From contig OX031059.1 of NCBI GenBank assembly GCA_943736015.1, forward strand, positions 20,950,501-21,014,500: a DNA stretch of 64,000 bases, in the 5' to 3' direction. The position numbers and the translations under genes were made by a program. Position 1 is the stretch's first letter, and each line of letters begins with the position of its first letter. This document shows, piece by piece, positions 11,474 through 22,850 of this stretch. Source of the stretch: Tridacna crocea. Taxonomy: Eukaryota > Mollusca > Bivalvia > Cardiida > Cardiidae. A model generated the notes under the pieces. It was not told the DNA's origin. It was given only the letters and a program-made list of their open reading frames with translations, and ran no database searches.

Positions 11474-11925
11474 TTAATCCTTTACCACACAATCCCTACT
11501 TTTAACGACCCTTAGAAAAATTCCTTAGATAACATTATGCAGAAAGGAGAAAATGCTGGTTAACAGCATTTTGTCCTTTTTCAACAAAGTTTTCTACCCT
11601 TCACAAAACAAATTTTAAATTTTCAGTCACTTATTTTGTTGTCTGCAAATGCTTTCGATTTAGACCAGTCTAAAATTTTGTTGTTTGGTAAAGAGTTAAA
11701 ACTCATTAACAAATGACAAACTTTTAGGTTTGTCCAAATTGAATGCATTTGCAGATGACAAAATAAAAGTGACTGAAAATTTGAAATTTGCTTTGTGAAG
11801 GGTAGAAAACATTGTGGGAAAAGGAGAAAATGCTGGTTACCAGCATTTTCTCCTTTTCCCACAATGTTTTCTAAAGGCTTCTTTCTAAGGGTCGCCAAAA
11901 GTAAAGATTGTGTGGTAAAGAGTTA
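11474..11925. mobile_element. Two MITE A copies, opposite orientation, shared TTAA
   Basis: 11474-11699 is + and 11696-11925 is -, so the pair is a large inverted repeat joined at TTAA 11696-11699. Confidence 0.87.
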
Positions 11926-11994
11926 AGTAAGCTGGGAAAAGTTTTGTATTGCTGTTGTTTGTATATCAACTGAGGTTGTCAATTATTGACTTTT

Positions 11995-12610
11995 TACTCT
12001 TAACTACACAAGAAATTGTATGACATTCCAAGTTTAAAGTATTTGCAAACAACTTAAGAAAAGCTGATTAAAAAAAAAAAAAAGCAGAATTTGCTACAGA
12101 AAAAAGAGAAAACATTGTGGGAAAAAGAGAAAATGCCGGTTACCAATCAGAAATTGCGTTACTTTCTGAATTTAAAGTTAGACTAACAACACTGTCTAGA
12201 ACAGTTGTTGCAAATGAGCCCAACATTCAGGAATGATGCTGCTTCTTAATGTAAAAGCTAAATAACAGAACATTTTAGTCTCTAAATGGGTAATTTTATA
12301 AAAAGAATATTTATTCAATCAAAGCAGGCGCCGAAAGACGATTCTCTCTTGCTATCAAAATGGTAATCTTCTTCTCTGAACAGTTTTGTTTTTTTCCAAT
12401 AAAACCATCCCATATGTGGGCAGGAAGTCTGTTCTATTTGTATTTGGTTGATTTTCCCTTTCACTGACAGAAAATTAATTTTTTTCAGCTACATCTGTAT
12501 GGAGTGTTATATGGGCCACCTATTTTTAACTCTTTATCACACAACAAAAATGTAGATTTGTCCAAATCAGAAACTTTTGCTGAAAATAAAAAGGCCCAGT
12601 AAGGGCCATA
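11995..12610. mobile_element. Two MITE A end fragments
   Basis: 11998-12145 (AACATTGTGGGAAAAAGAGA) and 12527-12600 (TTAACTCTTTATCACACAAC). The DNA between them shows nothing else. Confidence 0.5.
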
Positions 12611-12661
12611 CTTTAAAAGCAGGTGTTATAGTAAATGTACATTTAAATCTGAATAATAGCA

Positions 12662-12893
12662 TTTAACCCATTACCAAACAATCCCTGGTTTTTATGACCC
12701 TGAGATAGAAGCCTTTTGAAAACATTGTGGAAAAAGGAGAAAATGCTGGTAACCAGCATTTTCTCCTTTTTCCACAGTGTTTTCTACCCAACTGGGAACA
12801 AATTTCAAAGTTTGAGTTAGGTTTATTTTGTCGTCTGCAAGTGCTTTCAATTTGGACCAGTCTAAAATTTTGTTGTTTGGTAAGTGATTGGTT
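12662..12893 (+). mobile_element. MITE family A copy
   Basis: Full hairpin with matched GGAAAAAGG change in both arms. Right end GTTTGGTAAGTGATTGG has lost TTAA. An R-arm fragment follows at 12960-13030. Confidence 0.85.
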
Positions 12894-13214
12894 AGATGAC
12901 AGTCTCTTGTTGTGTGTTCGCACCATTATGTTAGTTGCTGGCAGAAAAAGGAACGTTAAAATTATGCAAAAAGTAAACAAATGCTTTTGATTTGGACAAG
13001 CCTAAAATATTGTAGTATGTTAAAGAGTTAATAATAGTCATTGCCAAAGGATTCATTTCTCTCTCACTGTTTAGCATTTTGTCAACAGTGTTTGTGAGAG
13101 AGAGCAGCTATTAGCTTGAGAGAATGATGCCAAAAATGAAAGTAAAAGAAATGCCATTAAGGCATAGAATGGTACAGAGGCCACCTTAGTACGACTGACT
13201 TGTTTGTATGGTGC

Positions 13215-13390
13215 TAACATCATTTTCAATATTATTTTAGTTACACCATATCAAACAGTGCACCCATACATTCTCTCCTGTAGTTTTAAACCTCAGACAG
13301 AAAATTTAGCCCACCGCTTGAGATTCGAACCAGCAAGCTCCTCTTTTCAAGACCTGGTATGTTATGGACTGAGCTACAGAGTTTGGCCAT
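13215..13390 (-). mobile_element. tRNA-derived SINE
   Basis: On the - strand a pol III A box (TAGCTCAGTCCA, 13364-13376) and B box (GGTTCGAATC, 13322-13331) stand 33 bp apart. The tail GTAACTAAAATAATATTGAAA is shared with the SINE at 36046. Confidence 0.75.
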
Positions 13391-13446
13391 AATCTAACTG
13401 AAATTATGTTTAAAGCAGCATTTATACCAAACAATTGAAGGACCCT

Positions 13447-14050
13447 TTACACCATGACGTTCTGGTCAACGCTCTCTGAACATTTCAATCGTTCTAATTT
13501 TTAGCATTCTAGAATGAGAATGGCATGCCTGGTGTGTTATTAATGGGTACCTAACGCATGACTAGTGTGTATCTAACGCATGAGAAGCGTGTAACAGTGA
13601 CCAAGTAGGATATCCTGAAAACCACTATCGTATGATGTGACTCTGGCGAGCGGCGAACAATTTGTTACACGCTGTGTGCGCTAGGGACCGTTAAGCAGTC
13701 GTTGACAGGTTGCCAGTGAGTTGTTCACTGCAAAGCAAACGATTAGTAACAACTAAGTAATGCTAGAGTAACGACTGACTAACGATAGCCGAACGTGTGC
13801 AATGCTTGGTGAACATTAACAAACGTTCTTCAGCATTTAAAATTAGGTGATGAAGAATGCTGATGTCAGTGAGAACTTTTGTACAAGTTCAAAACTTTTT
13901 TTCCGGACCAGCATTCCCCACCGATTCTGGCGATCACCGACATTCACTAGCGTTCACACAACGCTCTTCTGACGCTATCCCTGTGACCATGGGCGACTAC
14001 CAACGGTTTCTCAAATGTCAGAAAATGTTGACCAGAACGTCATGGTGTAA
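13447..14050. mobile_element. 604-bp element with 24-bp perfect terminal inverted repeats
   Basis: 13447-13470 and 14027-14050 are exact reverse complements (core ACCATGACGTTCTGGTCAAC). The interior is less AT-rich than its surroundings and has a small hairpin (TTCTTCAGCATT / GAAGAATGCTGA). No ORF resembles a transposase, so it is non-autonomous. The target duplication is not clear; family unknown. Confidence 0.88.
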
Positions 14051-14401
14051 CAGATAACTTGTAAAAATTTTTAAAAAGATTTGAATGAGATATGAAGATT
14101 TTTCTCATTTAAGTGATGATTATTATAGACTGGCATATTGAGGCACAGAGCTGACAATGTTTGAAAGGCTTTTTGTTTGGGTTTACTAATTGATTGTAGG
14201 GTGTTTTAGGTTGTTTCATGGAATTATTTTAGTCATATCACAGCAACTGCTCACATATTCATGTATCCTGAGTTCAGTGCTTGGCTAGGGCTGTGACTTG
14301 TTTTACCCAAGGACATGCCCAGGAAACCACAGTACTTTAAGCGAGCATTAGATTCACATACCCTAGGCACAGGAATTGACATTCTATAATGAGAATATTG
14401 T

Positions 14402-14630
14402 TTAACTCATTACCAAACAACAATCTTTTAGGCTTGTCCAAGTCGAAAATATTTGCAGACAACAATATAAAAGTGACTAAAAATTTGAAATTTGTTTTGT
14501 GAAGAGTAGAAAACATTGTGGGAAAAGGAGAAAATGCTGGTTACCAGCATTTTCTCCTTTTCCCACCATGTTTTCTACAGGCGTCTTTCTCAGGGGCGTC
14601 AAAAGTAGGGATTGTGTGGTAATGGGTTAA
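14402..14630 (-). mobile_element. MITE family A copy
   Basis: Complete, TTAA both ends; one base differs in the right hairpin arm (CCCACCATG). Confidence 0.93.
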
Positions 14631-14683
14631 ATACAAAAAAAAATACTCCACTGTATATATACATTTGAGTATTTTTTTCACGT

Positions 14684-14911
14684 TTAACCCATTACCACAC
14701 AATTCCTACTTTTGACGACCCTTAGAAACAAAAGCCTTTAGAAAACATTGTGGGAAAAGGAGAAAATGCTGGTATTCAGCATTTTCTCCTTTACCTACAT
14801 GTTTTCTACTTTTCACAAAACAAATTTAAATTTGCAGTCACTTTTATTTTCTAGTCTTTCTGCTTTCGATTTAGACAAGCCTAAAATATTGTCGTTCTTT
14901 ACAAAGTTTAT
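14684..14911 (+). mobile_element. MITE family A copy
   Basis: Left TTAA and A arm good; the hairpin and the right end are drifting. Confidence 0.8.
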
Positions 14912-15135
14912 CAAATATTTTCATTTTAGAATGTCAAATTCTGTGCTTCAGGTCATAAAGCTAACAATTCACCAATGAACCAGTCAGGAACCCTGTTTTG
15001 TTCTGACAGCAGCAAGGCTGAAGGTCACTTGACAATAAAATGGGCATTGGAAATCAATAACAGGGAAACAACAAATATTATTCAATAATAATAATTGTGG
15101 GTTGACCTTTAATCTCCCACCAGTCAATTCTGTGT

Positions 15136-15545
15136 TTTATCTCATTACCACACGAGAAAATTTTGGACTGGTCCAAATTGAAAGCATTTGCAGACGACAA
15201 AATAAAGGTGACTGAAAAATAGAATTTTTTTCTGGGAAGGGTAGAAAACACTGTTGGAAAAGGAGAAAATGCTGGTTACCAGCATTTTCTCCTTTTCCAA
15301 CAGTGTTTTCAAAAGGCTTCTTTCTCAGGGGCGTCAAAAGTAGGAATTGAGTGGTAATGGGTTAACAACCCTGAGGAGGAAGCCTATGAAAATATTATTG
15401 GAAAGGAGAAAATGCTGGTAACCAGTATTTTCTCCTTTTCCCACAATAAGTTGTTTCTCTCCAATCATTTGAGATACATTTAATTTGTTGTCGAAAATGC
15501 AGTCCATTTTGACAAAGTCTGAAATTTTGCTGTGTGATTAAATGT
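15136..15545. mobile_element. Two MITE A copies sharing a TTAA
   Basis: 15136-15365 is - with a hairpin variant carrying the same change in both arms (ACTGTTGGAAAAGG). 15362-15545 is + and shortened on both sides. Confidence 0.82.
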
Positions 15546-15739
15546 TAGCTTGTTTCGATACATCACATTCTTGCAACTTTATTCTATATAGCTATTATAT
15601 CACTACGAGTCTAATAATTGTGTCAGAAATCTTAAGGTCCTCTATATTTTATGTCTGGCATTTTCAAAATGTTTTAACGCCTTCCCAAACCATTTGTTAT
15701 TTCAAACACACTGTGGAAGTAGTCGTCTGAAATCATACG

Positions 15740-16710
15740 ACTTCAGTAAGGAGAAAAGGGTGATAACATGCTTTGTCCAGCAATGTTTTCCTCCCTTTCC
15801 AAGATACTGTCAATCGTTTTAAGCCATATCTAGTTCATCATAATATGTAAAATGTTTTTACCAGTCACCACACAATATACTGCAAGTTTTACTTACCTAA
15901 GTGAAGATGGCATTGTTCAACTTTTCCAACAGTGTTTTCTGCCATTCTAATGAGAAATTTCTGTTTTTGGTCTCATAATATTTGTTGTTGTCTGCAAATG
16001 CTTTCAATTTGGATTTGTCGAAAATTTTACCATTTCCTAAGAAGTCCAAAATGTGGTGTTGTTAAGAGTTAACTCTCTGCCAAACAGCAAAATTCTAGAC
16101 TTATAGCATTTTCATCAAGACAAAGTAAATTATTGCTCAAACTATTAGTTTTTGAAAAGCTAGGAAAATGGTGTAGGAAAGGGAAAAATGGTAAGAAAAT
16201 ACTGGTTATCAGCATTTTCTCCATTATCTCAAAAGTTTTCAAAAGCCTTCCTCTCTAGGCTCATTAACTCATTACCAAACAACAATATTTTTAGGTTTGT
16301 CCAAATCGAAAGCATTTGCAGATGACAAAATAAAAGTGACTGAAAACTTAAAATTTGTTTTGTGAAGGGTAGAAAACATTGTGGGAAAAAGGAGAAAATG
16401 CTGGTCACCAGCATTTTCTCCTTTTCCCACCTTGTTTTCTAAAGGCTTCTTTCTCAGGGTCGTCAAAAGTAGGAATTGTGTGTTAACCCTTTACCACACA
16501 ATGACGAGTTTTGACGACCCTGGTAAAGAAGCCTTTTGAAAACATTGTGGGAAAAGGAGAAAATGCTGGTAACCAGCATTTTCTCCTTTTCCCACAACGT
16601 TTTCTACCCTATCAAATAAAAACCATTTGATATGAGCAACATTGAAACTGTCATCTGCAAACGCTTTCAATTTCGACTGGTCTAAACTCTGTTGTGTGGT
16701 AAAGGGTTAA
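15740..16710. mobile_element. MITE A cluster with four or more copies
   Basis: 15850-16073 (+, decayed), 16066-16267 (-), 16264-16486 (-) and 16483-16710 (+). Successive copies share TTAA. The last is close to consensus: CCCTTTACCACACAATGACG at the left, hairpin arm AACATTGTGGGAAAAGGAGA starting near 16540, GTGTGGTAAAGGGTTAA at the right. Family A consensus is about 230 bp: A arm (ACACAATCCC...GACCCTGAGAAAGAAGCC), a 66-bp palindrome centred on CTGGT|AACCAG, then an R arm (GTCGTCTGCAAATGC...TTTTGTCGTTTGGTAA). TTAA sites and CCC ends fit a piggyBac-type MITE. Confidence 0.9.
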
Positions 16711-16959
16711 AGGGTTAAAACGTAGAATTGTTTTATAAAGGGTTAAGACAAGAATTTTCTATCTGGAAAAAAGCGTAAATCAATGCGTTTTTGAGTAATG
16801 CTCGTTCATCAAGGTACTTATCCGAAGGAATGCATCCAAATGACAGTTCAATTGGCATTTAGATCTTATTCTGAATTTAACTGTATTGATTCTGAACCAA
16901 GCTTTAGCAGTGGGATCTCTTGTGTTGAGGGCATGGAGAAAGTGCTTTATCCATTTACC

Positions 16960-17193
16960 TTAACCCTTTACCAAACAATCCCTGGTATTCATGACCATGA
17001 GTTAGAAGCCTTTTGAAGGCATTGTGGGAAAAGGAGAAAATGCTGGTAACCAGCATTTCTCCTTTTCCTATAATGTTTTCTACTGTATTAGAAACCTAAA
17101 GGTCATTTGTACCCATTCTGACCTCGTTGTCAGTGGATGCTGTAAGTTTGGAGGAGTCTTACATTAAAATTTTGTTGTTTGGGAAAGGATTAA
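16960..17193 (+). mobile_element. MITE family A copy
   Basis: TTAACCCTTTACCAAACAATCC left end; right arm shortened, ends GGGAAAGGATTAA. Confidence 0.87.
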
Positions 17194-17312
17194 AAAAAAA
17201 TCCATGTTTTATCTTCCCTGAAGACTCGTCCATATTAAAAATACAAGCATGGAACAAACATTCTATTACATCTGCTTTGCAGTGATTGATGAGTATGGGT
17301 ACAGTATTTTCT

Positions 17313-17466
17313 TTACTCTTTACCAAACAATCCCTGGTTTTCCCTTAGTAGCCTTTTGAAAACATTGTGGAAACAAATTTCAGTTTTTGAGTTTCATTTA
17401 TTTTGTCATCTGGAAATGTTTTCAATTTGGACTAGTCTAAAATTTTGTCATCTGGTAAAGAGTTTA
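17313..17466 (+). mobile_element. MITE family A copy lacking the hairpin
   Basis: The A arm runs to AACATTGTGG and then joins ACAAATTTCAG of the R arm; most of the palindrome is cleanly missing. Confidence 0.8.
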
Positions 17467-17753
17467 AGGGGCTTCTTTATGGTGTTTTTGTTGCAAATGA
17501 TCATTTTTTGTAAAATTTTTTTTAAATAAAAATACTACAGAATATTATTTTCTTAGCAAACTGAAAGAACTGGGTGGTCATGTGCAATAATAGATGCAAC
17601 TTTGGTGTTCTTATAATGAGCTTGTTACTTTACGATTGGAAACTTTGTTGATTTTTATGAGATCTAGGATAGTCTAGGTGATTTATTGATTATTTTATAT
17701 TCCAACAATCCTATGCAAAATTCTAACACAAACTTAGGAAATTCCTTAAATCT

Positions 17754-17920
17754 TTAAGTAATGGCAACATTTTTTACCTGTCCAGATTGAAAGCATTTAA
17801 AGGCAACAAAACAACTACATGTACGACATAAAAATTGAGCATTTTCTCCTTTTCTAACAATGTTTAGAATAGTTGAGTCTTCAGGGACTTTAGAATAGGG
17901 CATTATTTTGTAAAGGTTCA
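17754..17920 (-). mobile_element. Decayed MITE A copy
   Basis: R arm (CTGTCCAGATTGAAAGCATT) and a right hairpin arm survive. Confidence 0.6.
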
Positions 17921-18098
17921 GGCCATACCACTGACATTTTTTTTTCCGTACATTTTTCTCTTTTTTTGCCAATGATTTGCATGCTAAGGCTGTAGATCTA
18001 CTTATCTATTTAATGAATCATTTTTGAAGATCAATGAGATTATAAAGTCTGAATAGTCCTTTAACTCTACTGAGCTAAACACTGTATGTAACTCAGCT

Positions 18099-18317
18099 TC
18101 TGTAACTCTTTACCACACAATCCCGACTTTTAACAACTCTGAGAAAATGGCCTATTGAAAACATTGTGGGAAAAGGAGAAAATGCTGGTAATCAGCATTT
18201 TCTCCTTTTCCCACAGTGTTTTCTGGCCTTCCCAAATCAAGTTTAGATTTTTGAGTCACCTTTATTTTGTCCTATATTTGGACCAGTCTAAAATTTTGTC
18301 ATTTGGTAAAGAGTTAA
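18099..18317 (+). mobile_element. MITE family A copy
   Basis: Good hairpin at about 18157-18223; ends GTCATTTGGTAAAGAGTTAA. Confidence 0.88.
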
Positions 18318-18405
18318 GACTACAGGGTGCAGCAAATCAAAAGTACAAAACTGTATGGAGGAAAAAACAACCCTACAAACATAAAGTATTTTGTCAGTTT
18401 ACTTC

Positions 18406-18454
18406 AAAAACCTCGTAACTACAGCTTGTTTCAAGCTGTAGTTATAAGGTTTTT
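18406..18454. repeat. Short hairpin
   Basis: AAACCTCGTAACTACAGCTTG-type arm (start 18408) pairs over 23 bp with one mismatch after a 3-bp loop. Confidence 0.8.
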
Positions 18455-19042
18455 TTAAGGAAACCAACAATTTATGAGATCTACAAGAAGTAATGGCTAT
18501 GGGAGGAAAGACATGACAATAAATTGCCACTGAAAATTACAGACAGTCTAAAGGCATAATAGCCCCACAGAAGGTCAGCCATTCAGGCTATTCGTCTTGG
18601 ACATTTATTGCTTCTATCACGGAGATAACTGTGCAAGACAAAAATTTTTGATTTCTATTTGCCGGCAATCTGGACCCCTGCAATGTAATGTAATTTATCA
18701 GTTTCTTTTTTATAACCCCGAACTTGGGTGTTGCGGTAGACGGGGCTTGTGATAAAGTTTTACTTGAAAAAAAGTTCATCTTGAAGCAAAATTTGGTATT
18801 TTAGTAAGTAATGTTCATGGCATGAAAGCAAGGGAATGCGAGGGTCACAAGTCGGACATCTACATGGTTTTGCCAATCTCTCTTGACAATGACTGATGAT
18901 ACTACCACAGGATCCATTCCTCTCTCTTGCCATTATGTTAATATGGGAAAGCAGTAGGTTGCTTGGAAATAATGCTGTGAAAAGTACTGCTAAATGAAAG
19001 CACAGGAAAACATGCATTGGTACAGTTGGGATCAAATGAGTT

Positions 19043-19502
19043 GGTAGTTTAATTCCAAGTTTGGCGAATTCTATTTAACCCTTCACCTAAGAATCCCTGG
19101 TTTTTATGGGTCTAGAATGGTAGCCTTTAGAAAACATTGTGGGAAAAGGAGAAAATGCTGGTAACCAGCATTTTCTCCTTTTCCCACAATGTTTTCTACC
19201 CTATCATAGACAGAAATAATCTTTTCAGCAAGAGTTGAATTGTTGTCTTTAATTCCAAGCTAGGCAAATCCTATTAAACCTTTCACCTAAGAATCCCTGG
19301 TTTTTATGGGTCTAGAATAGTAGCCTTTAGAAAACATTGTGGGAAAAGGAGAAAATGCTGGTAACCGGCATTTTGTCCCTTTCCCACGTTTTCTCTACCA
19401 TATCATAGACAGAAATCATCTTTTCAGCAAGCGTTGAATTTTCGTCTGCAAATGCTTTCAATTTGGTCTAGTCCAAAAGTTTGTCGTTTGGGAAAGGGTT
19501 AA
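19043..19502 (+). mobile_element. Tandemly duplicated MITE A with flank
   Basis: TTTAATTCCAAG plus about 190 bp of MITE occurs twice (from 19043 and from 19240). The first lacks its right end; the second runs to TTAA 19499-19502. The duplicated flank shows segmental duplication, not two insertions. Confidence 0.82.
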
Positions 19503-19607
19503 GGATGAGGATAGTCAGTGTGCCAAGATTCATCGTTCTCTCAACTGAACATTGTTTTGACGATATTTATGTGGGAAAGCTGCAAGAGGCCTGGAGAGGA
19601 TGTTGTT

Positions 19608-20104
19608 TAACTTTTTATTAAGCAACTCTGGGTTTGAATGTTTTTGTGGAAGCTTTTTTTGAAAACATTGTAGGGAAAAGGAGAAAATGCTGGTAACCCG
19701 GCATTTTCTCCTTTTCTCACAATGTTTTCTGCCATTTCAGAGACAACTGAAGCATGGATATTAGGTCAGGCCACTGCCAACATGCCTGTAGATCAAACCT
19801 ATTGAAAACATAGCATGCAATTTCTTTTGAGCTACAAACTTTGTAAGACTGTATTGGCTAGATAGTACCATAAATAATTTTGAAAATGGTTGACTTAGGG
19901 GTAAACAGATGGTTCTTTACGAGATGGTAAAATTTTAGCCTTGACCAAAGTGAAAGCATTTACAGATGACAAAATGATTATGTCAGAAAAGATGGAAGTT
20001 GTCGTTGAAAGGTTAGAAAACACTGTAAGAACAAAATGAAATTGTCTTTGAAAGATACAAAACAGTTTTATTAATGGAGAAAATGCTGGGTCTGTATTCA
20101 CCAA
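19608..20104. mobile_element. Two partial MITE A copies
   Basis: 19608-19745 (+, A arm and hairpin) and 19910-20080 (-, R arm and half hairpin). Confidence 0.65.
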
Positions 20105-20511
20105 CCATTCTTTAGAACATTCATAGTCTTGTTCTCCAGAATTTTGTCAGTGTGAAAGAAACAGAACTTCTGATTGGCTTAACAATTTGATTCAGCCAAT
20201 CAGAAGTTTTGTTAGTTTTACAGTTAAAAAATCTTGAAGAAGAAGACAAAGACTGTTCTTAACTCTTTACCACACGACAACATTTTAGACTGGTTCAAAA
20301 TGAAAGCATTTGCAGATGACAATATAAAGGTGACTGAAAAATTGAAATTGGTTCTGGGAAGGGTAGAAAACACTGTGGGAAAAAGAGAAAATGCTGGTTA
20401 CCAGCATTTTCTCCTTTTCGTACAGTGTTTTCAAAAGGCTTCTTTCTCAGGGGCGTCAAAAGTAGGGATTGAGTGGTAATGGGTTAAGAATGGTTGGTGA
20501 ATAAGGACCCA
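20088..20511. mobile_element. Foldback MITE family C interrupted by MITE A
   Basis: Ends GGGTCTGTATTCACCAACC and GGTTGGTGAATAAGGACCC; centre CTTCTGATTGGCT...AGCCAATCAGAAG. A MITE A (20259-20487) sits in its right arm. The copy at 28655 shows the uninterrupted form. Confidence 0.88.
20259..20487 (-). mobile_element. MITE family A copy inserted in family C
   Basis: GTTC|TTAA|CTCTTTACC ... GGTAATGGG|TTAA|GAATGG. The empty site in the other C copy reads GTTCTTAAGAACGG, giving a direct TTAA target duplication. Confidence 0.95.
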
Positions 20512-20630
20512 CTGGTCTCTAGCATTTTCTCATTTTCCCACAAAGCTTGCTTCCTCAGAGTCCAATATAAATGGGATTGATAGGTCAAGGTTCTTTATGG
20601 GGCGAGCAAAATGACAGTTGAGTCATTGAG

Positions 20631-21078
20631 TTAACCCTTTACTACACAATCCAGACTTTCAAAGACCCTAACAAAAGAAACCTTTTGAAAACACTGTGAG
20701 AAAAGGAGAAAATGTTGGTAACCAGCATTTTCTCCTTTTCCCACGATGTTTTCTACCCTTCCTAAATACATTTTCAATTTTTGATTCATGTTTATAAGGT
20801 GGTCTACAAAATTAATGCTTTCAATTTGGATAGTCCAAAAGTTTTTCATTTGGAAAAGAGTAAAAGCTTTTCCAAACAATCCTGAGTTTTAATAAACTCG
20901 AAAAAAAGGCTCTAGGAAACATTGTGGGAAAAGAAGAAAATTCTGGTTATCAGCATTTTCTCCTTTTCCTTTGATGTTTTTTGTTTCTCAGACAAGGATG
21001 CCATATTTAATTTGTCATCTGCAATTAATGCTTTCAAATTTGACCTATCTATAACTGTATTGTTTTGTAAAGAGTTAA
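20631..21078 (+). mobile_element. Two adjacent MITE A copies
   Basis: 20631-20862 and 20863-21078, same orientation; both carry several changes in arms and hairpin. Confidence 0.82.
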
Positions 21079-21276
21079 ATCAATACAGTGACAAAGAGCC
21101 TGTTTTGACTTCCCACTTTCCTCACTGACAGTGAATGTTTCTTTTTTTCCATCAGACATTTCAGAATATTTTCCCTCTAACTTGGCTCGGGTTTATTGAT
21201 TTCGGGAGATATTGGATTGATCAAGTCCTGCATAAATTGTAGGAGAACGACCGACAGGAGAAAATGCAGAAGAACT

Positions 21277-21480
21277 TAACTCTTCTCCAGACGGCAGAAT
21301 TTTAAAGCTGTGTGCATTGGAAGCAGTTGCAGACTATTCATGAAATATTGTTCAGATGAGGGAAACTGTAGTTTACAAGGTAGAAAACATAAAGGGAAAA
21401 GCAGGGAAAAGGTGATTACAAGTAATTATTCCTTTTCCTTAAATTTTTTTCGAAAGCCGGTGTCTCTTAACACAAAACAG
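21277..21480 (-). mobile_element. Decayed MITE A copy
   Basis: TTAACTCTTCTCCAGACGGC left end; the hairpin is barely recognisable. Confidence 0.5.
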
Positions 21481-21681
21481 TAAGCTCAAAATGAATACTG
21501 TACTGTAACGAACCTGGAAGCGGTTGTCATCTTTTGGATTTTTCATTGGCTCACACATTCGGCGAGAGTACTGGTGTAGTTGCCGGGAAGGAGAATCGAA
21601 AGAGATTAGTAGAAGTTGTTTCTCAATTGATGTAAAATAAATATGTTTAAACTAACGAACTGGAGTGAGGAAAGATATTCC

Positions 21682-21908
21682 TGAACCCTTTACTCCATAG
21701 ATACTCATTTCTACGCATTTCTTGTAGGAGCCTTTGGAAAACATTGTGGCAAAAGGTGAAATTGATCGCGACGAGCAATTTCACCTTTTGCAACAATGTT
21801 TTCTATGCTATCAAAAAGTGTCATGTACACATAAGAAACTGCTTCATCCTTGCTGTTATTAAGGTCAATTAGAGATGCCATAGGAATGCCTTAGGGGTAA
21901 AGGGTTAA
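21682..21908 (+). mobile_element. MITE family B copy
   Basis: CCCTTTACTCCATAGATACT left end; hairpin arm GGCAAAAGGTGAAATTG; right end GGGGTAAAGGGTTAA. Confidence 0.9.
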
Positions 21909-21967
21909 AAGGTGTAGCAGCAGTTTTCTCAATGCTTTAATTAAAGCATTATCCAAATATTTCATGC

Positions 21968-22850
21968 TTACCTCTTTACCAAACAAAATTTTAGACTTTT
22001 CCAAAATTGAAAGCATGTGTGCAGACATAATGTAAACATATTTGAAAAATTGAAATTTATTTCAGAAGAGTAGAAAACATTGTGGGAAAAGAGAAAATGC
22101 TTCTTACCAGCATTTTCTCCTATCCCCACAATGTTTTCGAAGGTCTCCTTCCTTTAAGTTGTACAAACCAGGGTTTGTTTAGTAAAGGGTTAAGCCTTTA
22201 ACTTTATACATAAAACGAAAAAAAAAATAGACTAGTCCATATTAAGAACATTTGCAGACAACAAAGTAAAAAATGAAAAATGAGAAAATTGTTTGTGAAG
22301 TGAAGAAAAAAAAATGTGGGAAAAGGAGAAATGTTGGTTTCCAGCATTTTCTTCTTTTCCTACAATGATTTCAACAGACTTTTTCCTCAGGGTCGTTAAA
22401 CGTCTGGATTGTATGGTAAAGGAACACACAATCCTGAGTTTAACGACTTTTTACCAAACAGCAAAATGTTGGACAGTCCAAATTGAAAGCAATTGGAGAT
22501 AACAAAATAAAAAATTGAAATTTGATTTGGCAAGGTTAGAAAATATTGTGGGAAAAATAGAAAATGTTGGTCACCAGCATTTTCTCCTTTTCCCACAATG
22601 TTTTCAAAAGGCATCTTTATCAGGGTCATTAAAAGTCGGGATTGTGTGGTAAAGAGTAAAAGAAAAGGTCTTTTGAAAACATTGGTGGAAAAGGAGGAAA
22701 TGCTGGTAACCATTATTGTCTCCTTTTCTTGCAATGTTTTTTCTTCTTCCAAAGGTAAATTTCCAGTCAAATATAACATTTTTTTTTCCATCTGCAAAAG
22801 CCTAGGACAATTCAAAAGATTTGCTGTTTTGTAAGGGATTAAAATAAAAG
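21968..22850. mobile_element. MITE A cluster with four copies
   Basis: 21968-22193 (-), 22190-22425 (-, hairpin decayed), 22440-22660 (-) and 22656-22850 (+). The first two share TTAA at 22190. Confidence 0.82.

Noticed and set aside
13215-13390. Genuine tRNA gene
   Set aside because: A and B boxes are present but the acceptor stem does not pair and the B-box side continues into a SINE body. The same holds at 36046, 37570 and 45955.
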